Below, piece after piece: positions 1 through 4,577 of a stretch of DNA of 5,787 nt. The number at the start of each line of letters is the position of its first letter. Positions within the stretch are counted from its first letter, which is position 1. Both the position numbers and the translations under genes were made by a program. Source of the stretch: PALSA-1180 sp964624625 (lineage in GTDB: Bacteria; Oederibacteriota; Muellerivitia; Muellerivitales; Muellerivitaceae); contig CAZUXW010000110.1 of assembly GCA_964624625.1 (NCBI GenBank), positions 1 through 5,787 on the forward strand, in the 5' to 3' direction. Below the pieces are notes generated by a model, which was not told the origin of the DNA, did no database searches, and saw nothing but the letters and a program-made list of their open reading frames with translations.

Positions 1-73
1 GAATAGCTCAGCTGGTTAGAGCACCTGCTTTACACGCAGGGGGTCACAGGTTCAAGTCCTGTTTCGCCCACCA
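1..73 (+). tRNA. tRNA-Val (anticodon TAC), 5' end cut by window edge
   Basis: The cloverleaf folds fully apart from the first four acceptor bases, which precede the window. The D stem is GCTC (6-9)/GAGC (19-22). The anticodon stem is CCTGC (24-28)/GCAGG (36-40), with loop TTTACAC and anticodon TAC at 31-33. The T stem is ACAGG (46-50)/CCTGT (58-62). The acceptor 3' strand TTCGCCC (63-69) would pair with an upstream GGGCGAA, of which only GAA is visible. The discriminator is A70 and CCA is encoded at 71-73. This is the intact gene; its 3' half is repeated at the right edge of the window. Confidence 0.95.
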
Positions 74-74
74 A
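28..74 (+). repeat. Left attachment core (attL), direct repeat inside tRNA-Val
   Basis: These 47 bp recur at 5733-5779 with a single difference, G56 versus A5761. The repeat starts at the last base of the anticodon 5' stem and runs one base past CCA, so integration leaves a functional tRNA. Identity breaks at both edges (G27/C5732 and A75/T5780). Strand exchange in tyrosine-integrase sites of this kind is often in the anticodon loop; that placement is inferred here. Confidence 0.92.
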
Positions 75-104
75 ATTAAAAATTCATTGTCCCCAGCACA
101 TTAC

Positions 105-159
105 AAATGCCTTTGTCCATAAGGGATTCACAATCCTGGAGGGCAGAGGCATTTTTTTT
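105..159 (+). terminator. Strong intrinsic terminator downstream of tRNA-Val
   Basis: AAATGCCT (105-112) pairs with AGGCATTT (147-154), followed by more T (eight Ts in all, 152-159). Inside the main stem a second hairpin forms from GGATT (124-128) and AATCC (132-136). It would end transcription of the tRNA and shield the element from it. The hairpin lies inside the element, so the element supplies the terminator after inserting. Confidence 0.75.
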
Positions 160-167
160 GAAAGCAT

Positions 168-193
168 GGTCAAGTCCGGTCAAGGATGGTCAA
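168..193 (+). repeat. Three GGTCAA direct repeats at exact 10-bp spacing
   Basis: GGTCAA occurs at 168-173, 178-183 and 188-193, one helical turn apart, so all three face the same side of the DNA. They lie 93 bp inside the attachment core. A protein-binding cluster is likely. Candidates are integrase arm sites, an excisionase or host bending factor, or a repressor. The repeats are seen directly; the binding partner is unknown. Confidence 0.65.
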
Positions 194-213
194 AGGCAAT
201 AAAAACGTACTGC

Positions 214-233
214 GAATGACACGGGAATGACAC
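214..233 (+). repeat. Left pair of GAATGACAC repeats, candidate integrase arm sites
   Basis: GAATGACAC occurs at 214-222 and again at 225-233, an 11-bp period. The same ATGACA core, duplicated at the same 11-bp period and in the same orientation, is found near the right end (5632-5637 and 5643-5648). Matching paired repeats on both sides of an attachment core are the expected layout of arm-type sites bound by a tyrosine integrase N-terminal domain. The function is inferred. Confidence 0.6.
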
Positions 234-312
234 CACCTTTGGCCTTGTGAGCGCCTGTTTTTATGCAGATGGTCGGTTTGTTTGATTTTTTTCTCTTTCC
301 CAGCCCCTCCGA

Positions 313-336
313 TTAAAGTTTGAGAAAGGACTTTAA
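313..336. promoter_or_regulatory. Inverted repeat in the relaxase-like gene leader, possible operator
   Basis: TTAAAGT (313-319) and ACTTTAA (330-336) form a perfect 7-bp inverted repeat with a 10-bp spacer, ending 8 bp before the Shine-Dalgarno AGGAG (344-348). The half-sites are about 1.5 helical turns apart. It could be a dimeric operator, possibly for the winged-helix protein encoded next door, or an mRNA hairpin. I see no convincing -35/-10 pair to place it relative to transcription. Confidence 0.35.
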
Positions 337-354
337 CGGGAATAGGAGTGGGCC

Positions 355-1158
355 ATGAGCCGGTATCTAGAGATGACGGAAAAAGAAGTCGAACACCTGG
401 TTTGGATTCACTCCAACAAGTTCACCATGCCAGAGCTTTTCCGCAAGAAGTTTTACCCCCAAGGCACTTACCGAAACACCTGTTACGTCCTGAGCAAGTA
501 CACCAAGAAGGGGTTCCTTCTCTTTGAGAAGGCTAATATGTTCGCGCATAATTACTACTTCCTGACAATCGAGGCTATCCGAAGCCTGGATGAGGCGGGC
601 CGGATTATGGTTATGAACCGTAAAAATCCCATCCGAATCAACCCATATGAACGAACCCATGACTTGATGGTCCAAGAGTTACGGATCGTGATTGAGGCCA
701 GCCCGGAGCTGGAAGACATCTTTTGGGTGAGTGATTTTGAGATGCGTTCCGGGATAACACCCTCTCTCAAAGCCGAGTTCTTGGCGGGGAAGCTGGAAGA
801 CGACTGGCGGAAATGGGCTTGGCGGCGGATCAAATCGTTACTCAGGAGAACCCCGGACGGCTATTTCGAGGCCGACTTGGAGGGAGAAAGAACGGCGTTC
901 GTTCTGGAATTTGAACGCACCGCCTACAACCAGAAGATGGTCGAAAACATGGTTTGGTACCTGTCGGACTCCTTTCCCCATGCCTTACGGCTCATCGTTT
1001 CGGAGACCGAGAAGCACGCCGTCCGAATGGTTAGGAATTTGCAGTTTCGGCTCAAGGAGGATAAGCGGTCCCAATGGTACGTCAGCGATTTTGGGAGAGT
1101 CACCGGCCAACCTTTTACGAAAAGCTGGCACCGACTGAGCCACCCCTTGAAGGAATAG
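355..1158 (+). CDS. Replic_Relax/MOBC-type relaxase-like protein
   Basis: This 267-aa protein has two parts. Residues 8-82 look like a winged helix-turn-helix with alternating helices and a beta wing. Residues 100-215 look like a PD-(D/E)XK-type nuclease core, with H102 in a THDLMV motif, P167-D168-G169, and E185-x-E187 in a VLEFERT segment, followed by a helix. An HxxxV motif, a PDG motif and an acidic beta strand in this order recall Replic_Relax proteins and MOBC relaxases (CloDF13 MobC, pAD1 TraX), which nick oriT without an HUH fold. The position usually held by the catalytic Lys is E187 here, so activity is uncertain. The start is set by AGGAG at 344-348, 6 nt before ATG. A very large inverted repeat begins about 60 bp after the stop, a plausible substrate. 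It could instead be a replication initiator or a DNA-binding nuclease of unknown role. The fold is fairly likely; the relaxase role is inferred. Confidence 0.65.
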   Translation: MSRYLEMTEKEVEHLVWIHSNKFTMPELFRKKFYPQGTYRNTCYVLSKYTKKGFLLFEKANMFAHNYYFLTIEAIRSLDEAGRIMVMNRKNPIRINPYERTHDLMVQELRIVIEASPELEDIFWVSDFEMRSGITPSLKAEFLAGKLEDDWRKWAWRRIKSLLRRTPDGYFEADLEGERTAFVLEFERTAYNQKMVENMVWYLSDSFPHALRLIVSETEKHAVRMVRNLQFRLKEDKRSQWYVSDFGRVTGQPFTKSWHRLSHPLKE

Positions 1159-1219
1159 GGAGGCTTAGTCCATGGAAATGGTCTTTCATTCGGACGGAAG
1201 TCGAAATTTAAACTTTTAG

Positions 1220-1336
1220 GCTTTTTTCGGGGGTTTTGTCCATGCTCCGAGGGCGAGCCCCCCTATCTATGCATCAAGTACAGATGCAAGAAACGATAGG
1301 GGGGCTCGCCCTCTCCACATGGACAAACTAAAAAGC
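1220..1336. repeat. Giant near-perfect inverted repeat, candidate oriT/replication origin
   Basis: Arms nest in four layers. The outer layer is GCTTTTT (1220-1226)/AAAAAGC (1330-1336). Next is TTTGTCCATG (1235-1244)/CATGGACAAA (1318-1327). Then comes a perfect 19-bp GC-rich arm at 1249-1267/1295-1313, after a 4/4 internal loop. The tip is TGCATC (1270-1275)/GATGCA (1283-1288). There is no T tract directly after either arm, so it is not a classic intrinsic terminator. Its place just behind a relaxase-like gene suggests an origin of transfer or a replication origin. Alternatives are a REP/MITE-type dispersed palindrome or a structured RNA. Confidence 0.7.
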
Positions 1337-1344
1337 TATTATTT

Positions 1345-1615
1345 TTAAAAACAAGGATAAGAAGAATCAAAGAAGAGACAGAAAAAAGAGAAACAGGGGC
1401 CAGAGGGGTAGGGGTGAATGGTAGGTTAAAAGAAATTGGGCGGGTAGGTAGACAAGGCAGGCTTGAATGGAAGTGGTTTGGTGGGGGTGGGTAGATTGAG
1501 AAGTCAGGTTTTGAATGATTAAGTTAGGGTGATAGTTCTTCCCTGGTAGCCTGGTTTTTGATTTTAAGGGGCTGTTTAGGGGATGAACTTGTTTCAACGG
1601 GTTCCGATAATGGTC
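1345..1615. other. Gene-free purine-rich, G-run stretch
   Basis: I find no credible gene here on either strand. The + strand is strongly purine-biased from about 1348 to 1515. G runs fall at 1396-1399, 1405-1408, 1411-1414, 1438-1440, 1442-1444, 1483-1487 and 1489-1491. Some clusters could form G-quadruplexes on the + strand. A minus-strand open frame across it gives a low-complexity protein rich in Leu, Pro and Ser with no start signal, and I regard it as a compositional artefact. Confidence 0.5.
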
Positions 1616-1633
1616 TTGACCCATGGAATCGGC

Positions 1634-1639
1634 TATAAT
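1634..1639 (+). promoter_or_regulatory. Possible -10 box (TATAAT) for the DUF433/DUF5615 pair
   Basis: A perfect TATAAT lies 19 bp before the preferred DUF433 start. The nearest -35-like hexamer, TTGACC (1616-1621), is only 12 bp upstream, shorter than the usual 16-18. Transcription from here would begin close to the Shine-Dalgarno site and would exclude the two upstream ATGs. It may be fortuitous. Confidence 0.3.
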
Positions 1640-1658
1640 GAATTCAGAGGTTAAAGCA

Positions 1659-1892
1659 ATGTCCAACTTAATCGAAAGAGTCACCGCAGATCCCAACGTT
1701 TGCCACGGCAAAGCCTGTATCCGGGGCACAAGGGTAATGGTTTCCGTCGTTCTCGATAACTTGGCCGCTGGTTTATCCGTTGCGGAAATCGTGAAAGAGT
1801 ATCCTTCCCTCAAAGCGGAAGACGTTCAGGCCGCCATAGCTTATGGCGCGGAGTTGGCGCGGGAACGGATTGTCGAAGTTACCCATTCCTGA
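1659..1892 (+). CDS. DUF433 family protein, probable antitoxin
   Basis: The 77-aa product matches DUF433: an N-terminal ITSDPxVCxGKxCIRGTR-like signature (here RVTADPNVCHGKACIRGTR, residues 7-25), then helix-turn-helix-like segments with AGLSVAEIVKEYPSLKAEDVQAAIAYG. DUF433 proteins are small DNA-binding proteins often paired with a PIN-like partner as VapB-like antitoxins. ATG 1659 is chosen because AGAGG (1646-1650) sits 8 nt upstream and because family members begin near this signature. ATGs at 1623 and 1638 are in frame but have poorer ribosome sites. The stop overlaps the next gene's start by one base (TGATG), so translation is probably coupled. By analogy with TA modules it may bind its own promoter and neutralise the partner; this is inferred. 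Confidence 0.85.
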   Translation: MSNLIERVTADPNVCHGKACIRGTRVMVSVVLDNLAAGLSVAEIVKEYPSLKAEDVQAAIAYGAELARERIVEVTHS

Positions 1893-2245
1893 TGAAGTTC
1901 AAAATTGACGAAAACCTTCCTTTTGAAATCAAACACCTTTTAATCCAAGCTGGTCATGATGCCCTTACGGTAAAAGACCAGGATTTAACCGGCAAACCCG
2001 ATAAAAATTTAGCCGCCGTTTGCTTAGCGGAAGGCCGAGTCTTCATTACTTCTGACTTGGATTTCTCCGATATCCGGGCTTATCCCCCGGAGAAATATCC
2101 CGGGATCATGGTTATCCGGTCGGACCGCCAGGACAAACCAACGATGGTAGAATTATTCAAACCTGTGTTGGGTTTATTATCAAAAGAACAGGTGGATCGC
2201 CGGTTGTGGATAATCGAAAAAGATCGTGTAAGGATGCGGGAATAA
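1892..2245 (+). CDS. DUF5615 PIN-like protein, probable toxin partner
   Basis: The 117-aa product has the DUF5615/Mut7-C-like PIN signature. An N-terminal strand carries D6-E7-N8-L9-P10, followed by LLIQAGHDALTV. D37 sits in a KPDKNL segment, and FITSDLDFSD (51-60) carries D55 and D57. These acidic residues would form the metal site of a PIN-type ribonuclease and appear intact. The gene starts on the last base of the DUF433 stop codon, so the two are co-translated, and its length is usual for the family. The standard interpretation is a type II toxin-antitoxin module in which this is the RNase toxin. Such a module could stabilise the element in the chromosome or act against phage. RNase activity and RNA target are not shown by the sequence. 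Confidence 0.85.
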   Translation: MKFKIDENLPFEIKHLLIQAGHDALTVKDQDLTGKPDKNLAAVCLAEGRVFITSDLDFSDIRAYPPEKYPGIMVIRSDRQDKPTMVELFKPVLGLLSKEQVDRRLWIIEKDRVRMRE

Positions 2246-2330
2246 GTTTAAAGTTAATTGATAAACGACAAATTGCTTTGTGGAAAGACAGAAAATGGGA
2301 CTCATGCAAATCGGTAATAGGGAAGTTGAT

Positions 2331-3131
2331 ATGAAGGGAGCTCGCTTAACTTGTTTAGGTTTTTCGGCCTCCCAGATCAACGATCTCCCCATACTGAGGT
2401 ATATATCCTTTGGCAATTTGGTTGATATTTTTCAAAATAAAAGACTGACATTGACGCCAGCATTTGAATTCGAAGATACCCTTGAAGGATGCATTTCTTC
2501 CACACAAGCCCGAAGAGAAATTTCGAGACTTTTTAGTATCGAAAAAGAAGAAAACTGTAGCTTGGAATATTCTGTTCGTGCTTTCAGTTGTCGAAAAAGA
2601 AATACCTATATTAGTAGTTGGCGTCGAAATGCAAAGGAATCCAGAGAAATGTGGGAGCGGTATGCCCCGGCTAATGATGGCGTAGCCATTTGTTCGACAA
2701 CAGCAATCTTGGCCGATATTGTTGAAGGGAACCGATTTGATGGGGTTAAATGGAATTATCATTGGGGTTTGGTCCCCGTCGAATATGTTGAACTGACAGA
2801 TGACTTTCCTGTGATTAATTTCAATAATATGTTCGATTTCAAGATGAAAAAGTTTGTTTTTGAGGATGAACTGAGATTGGTGGCCGACGACCACAAAGGG
2901 TTTGGTGCTGAAACGAAAATCACAACAGCGCATCTGTTTGAAAACTCAAACGCATTGGCTTATCAAAATTTGCCGCGGAAAGAACGGATTTCTTTGCGGG
3001 TTGATCCGAGTGAATTCGTTCAAAAAATTGTTATAAGCCCTGGTAGCAACAAAGAATTCTCCGAAAAAGTAATGGATTTGGTTAGCCGTTACCATTTTAA
3101 AAATGCTGTGGTTTCGTCGTCTTTGCTGTGA
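2331..3131 (+). CDS. DUF2971 family protein
   Basis: The 266-aa product looks like DUF2971. Residues 22-53 hold the LRYISFGNLVDIF...RLTLTPAFEFEDTLEG block, equivalent to the family's lyKY...NDPfE region. Residues 94-121 hold ISSWRRNAKESREMWERYAPANDGVAIC, equivalent to the family's S.W.....s..MW..Ya....GvAI. E178, E180 and R182 form the late FxxExExR motif. Biochemical function is unknown. The arrangement loosely recalls ADP-ribosyltransferase-like folds, but that is only a structural guess. The start is uncertain: ATG 2331 has AGGGA (2319-2323) 7 nt upstream and is preferred; in-frame ATG 2295, ATG 2304 and GTG 2280 would add up to 17 residues. The gene is AT-richer than the integrase. It lies 85 bp after the DUF5615 gene and 22 bp before the lipoprotein gene, suggesting an operon with the latter. 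A defence or toxin-like cargo role is plausible but unproven. Confidence 0.8.
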   Translation: MKGARLTCLGFSASQINDLPILRYISFGNLVDIFQNKRLTLTPAFEFEDTLEGCISSTQARREISRLFSIEKEENCSLEYSVRAFSCRKRNTYISSWRRNAKESREMWERYAPANDGVAICSTTAILADIVEGNRFDGVKWNYHWGLVPVEYVELTDDFPVINFNNMFDFKMKKFVFEDELRLVADDHKGFGAETKITTAHLFENSNALAYQNLPRKERISLRVDPSEFVQKIVISPGSNKEFSEKVMDLVSRYHFKNAVVSSSLL

Positions 3132-3153
3132 TTTTGTCCAAGGGGAAACACCT

Positions 3154-3816
3154 ATGGTAATTGTACGAAGGGTTCGGAGAAATCTTTGCCTTGGTTTGCT
3201 ATTTATTTTGTCATTTGCTGTGGGTTGTGGAAATGCACCCTCCTCACCTACACCAACTGCCCCAACGCCAACACCTGTTCCAACGATAACCGTTTCTTTT
3301 ACTACCAGCCTTATGGACTTTGAATATGGCGCTAGCGGGGATAACGTGGAATCGGTTTATCTTTTTTCTTACTTCACCACTTGTTTATGTATGCCTTCTA
3401 CTATGGTTGCCCCGGTTACTTTTGGTCTAAATGGTTATATAGGTGGGTATAGTCCAACTAATTTTCCCATGCCAGTTTCTTTGGTTCATATCGGGACTGG
3501 TGTCGGTACGGCATTAATGTCTATGCCGGCAACCCTGGGACAAGCTTTGACCTGGATAACAAACTTAGCTGTTCCTACAGCCGATCAAACACAGGCTACG
3601 TCTAATTCTCTCCCTTCAAATTTATATACCGATACCGCAACTTGGCCCGTTTCGATGTTTTGGAGGTTAGATGCATCGGCTGATTATGGCTTTGCCGGAA
3701 CCGGAACTACGACTTCTTTTGCTTGGGGGAGAACGACTAGCGCACCTGTTTCTAACCTAACCGATCTTCAAATCCCGCAAACCGTAATTTTAAGTATCCC
3801 GGTCACGATTCCGTAA
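3154..3816 (+). CDS. Predicted lipoprotein of unknown function
   Basis: The 220-aa product starts with a type II signal peptide: basic residues R5, R6, R8 and R9, a hydrophobic core (L11-F21), and a lipobox-like AVGC ending at C25, the predicted lipidated residue. A Pro/Thr/Ser-rich linker (roughly residues 26-43) follows. The remaining ~175 residues are rich in Ser, Thr, Gly and aromatic residues and look like a beta-rich exported domain, with no family I can name. A C-x-C pair sits in the TTCLCMPS segment. ATG 3154 is chosen for AGGGGA (3141-3146) 7 nt upstream and because the signal peptide begins there; an earlier in-frame start at 3103 would overlap the DUF2971 gene and add non-signal residues. 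It would be membrane-anchored facing the periplasm or cell surface. Possible roles are surface exclusion, phage-adsorption blocking or host fitness, all speculative. Confidence 0.75.
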   Translation: MVIVRRVRRNLCLGLLFILSFAVGCGNAPSSPTPTAPTPTPVPTITVSFTTSLMDFEYGASGDNVESVYLFSYFTTCLCMPSTMVAPVTFGLNGYIGGYSPTNFPMPVSLVHIGTGVGTALMSMPATLGQALTWITNLAVPTADQTQATSNSLPSNLYTDTATWPVSMFWRLDASADYGFAGTGTTTSFAWGRTTSAPVSNLTDLQIPQTVILSIPVTIP

Positions 3817-3843
3817 CGGTTCAATCAATGAACAAGGACGGCT

Positions 3844-3861
3844 AGTGACGGTTACGTCACT
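3844..3861 (+). terminator. Hairpin after lipoprotein gene, weak terminator candidate
   Basis: AGTGACG (3844-3850), loop GTTA, and CGTCACT (3855-3861) form a perfect 7-bp stem 28 bp after the lipoprotein stop. Only a short T run follows (3861-3863), so termination would be weak. A second pairing, TTGGCC (3862-3867)/GGCCAA (3885-3890), with TTTTT at 3895-3899, could complete it. The TGACG/CGTCA palindrome could also be a protein-binding site. Confidence 0.4.
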
Positions 3862-3982
3862 TTGGCCCCTAAACGCGAATTAAAGGCCAACGAGTTTTTA
3901 ACGGTAAACTTCTCTTCACTCAACCCTCGATCACTCAAATTTGAACTCCTCAGACAACAAGAAAAGCCATTCCCTCACCCAT

Positions 3983-4084
3983 TGCCAACTCCAAATCAAG
4001 GCAGTTAATTAGAGCCAGTCCCACTCTGTTTTGTCAGACCTGTTGATTAAAAGCATAAGTGTGGGCTGGCAACCATTTGGGCAA
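3983..4084 (+). ncRNA. Candidate structured RNA in the right intergenic region
   Basis: Nested complementary segments give a multi-layer fold. TTGC (3983-3986) pairs with GCAA (4081-4084), and CCAAAT (3991-3996) with ATTTGG (4075-4080). GCCAG (4014-4018) pairs with CTGGC (4066-4070), then CCCAC (4020-4024) with GTGGG (4061-4065) after a single bulged T. TCTG (4025-4028)/CAGA (4035-4038) forms a small inner hairpin. No open frame covers the region. I do not recognise an RNA family, and no promoter is evident. It was found by eye without a folding energy. Confidence 0.3.
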
Positions 4085-4128
4085 ACCTTCTTTTTCATCA
4101 AGAACAATAATTTCCCCAATAGATCTTC

Positions 4129-4158
4129 AATAACACCTGGATTTTTCTAGGTGTTATT
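4129..4158. terminator. Perfect 10-bp stem-loop before the hairpin array
   Basis: AATAACACCT (4129-4138) and AGGTGTTATT (4149-4158) form a perfect 10-bp stem with a 10-nt T-rich loop. It is AT-rich at the base and lacks a long T tract. It precedes the periodic array by about 45 bp between centres and may be a diverged outlying member or a separate terminator. Confidence 0.5.
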
Positions 4159-4163
4159 TCACT

Positions 4164-4502
4164 CCCAGTAATTTGAAAATACCGCCCGAAGTGCGGTTTT
4201 TATTGATTGCTTTCCAGGGTAATCTTTCAAAAGCACGGTCTTTGGCGACCGTTTTTCAAAACCCCGACCTTTGATAACTTTTTCAAAAAACGCCCGGCAA
4301 TGGGCGTTTTTCTTAAACCGGTCCGTGGTTAGACTCTGGGGAATACGACATTTTGTGCCGTGTTTTGTTTTAGCCCTTTTTGATAGTTTTAAAACCACAC
4401 GGGCTTTTACACCCGTGGTTAGCCGAGGTTTTCCCAGATAGTCTTTGAGTTCGTCATGTTGGCAGTTTTTAAAAACGCTAAGGACTTAGCGTTTTTAAAA
4501 AC
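4164..4502. repeat. Diverged tandem array of hairpin units, mostly 54-55 bp apart
   Basis: Stem-loops are centred at about 4189, 4243.5, 4298.5, 4353 and 4407.5, so spaced 54.5, 55, 54.5 and 54.5 bp, with a last one at 4483.5. Stems differ but stay paired: ACCGC/GCGGT; ACGGTC/GACCGT; AAAAACGCCC/GGGCGTTTTT; ACGACA/TGCCGT with one mismatch; CACGGG/CCCGTG; and a perfect 17-bp arm pair at 4465-4481/4486-4502. Linkers share a motif near GATAGTCTTT starting at 4218, 4273, 4327, 4382 and 4437 (steps 55, 54, 55, 55), an independent sign of common origin. Several stems carry an upstream A tract and a downstream T tract, the look of bidirectional intrinsic terminators. The function is unknown: insulator, structured RNA array, or single-strand DNA or protein-binding array. 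Confidence 0.7.
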
Positions 4503-4520
4503 GGAGTTATTTGTTAATTT

Positions 4521-4548
4521 TTGAAAAAGTTATGCCCCCTGCTACAAT
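4521..4548 (+). promoter_or_regulatory. Sigma70-type promoter of the integrase gene
   Basis: TTGAAA (4521-4526) and TACAAT (4543-4548) are separated by 16 bp, both close to consensus. Transcription would start near 4555 and give a leader of about 23 nt carrying AGGAGG (4567-4572). It lies directly after the hairpin array, so integrase expression appears insulated from the cargo operon. No operator is obvious. Confidence 0.75.
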
Positions 4549-4577
4549 GCAATTGCTGGGGACATTAGGAGGATTCA

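Noticed and set aside
88..97. TGTCCCCAGC at 88-97 matching in inverted orientation GCTGGGGACA at 4555-4564 near the integrase start
   Set aside because: A 10-bp match between two places in a window of this size is expected by chance many times over, and nothing else links the two sites.
106..201. 31-codon frame starting at ATG 106 after the tRNA
   Set aside because: It lacks a ribosome site, runs through the terminator hairpin and T tract, and spans the GGTCAA repeats, so it is more likely noncoding.
1367..1813. 148-aa minus-strand frame overlapping the DUF433 gene
   Set aside because: It is antisense to a well-supported gene and to a purine-rich gap. Its low-complexity Leu/Pro/Ser composition reflects that bias, and no ribosome site was seen.
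2355..2933. 192-aa minus-strand frame opposite the DUF2971 gene
   Set aside because: The + strand frame carries clear DUF2971 motifs and a ribosome site; the opposite frame has no recognisable features.
4159..4479. Minus-strand open frame (GTG start at 4398) across the hairpin array, with similar LKDYLGK and LKDYPGK peptides in two units
   Set aside because: Unit spacing alternates between 54 and 55 bp, so most units are read in different phases, while pairing and period are kept. There is no ribosome site or ATG, and the protein is Lys/Arg-rich hairpin read-through. The two similar peptides are 219 bp apart and fall in phase because that is a multiple of three.
4164..4502. CRISPR array or integron attC array
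   Set aside because: The linkers are diverged and the hairpins vary. There is no identical repeat with unique spacers, no attC consensus ends, and no cas or integron-type integrase features.
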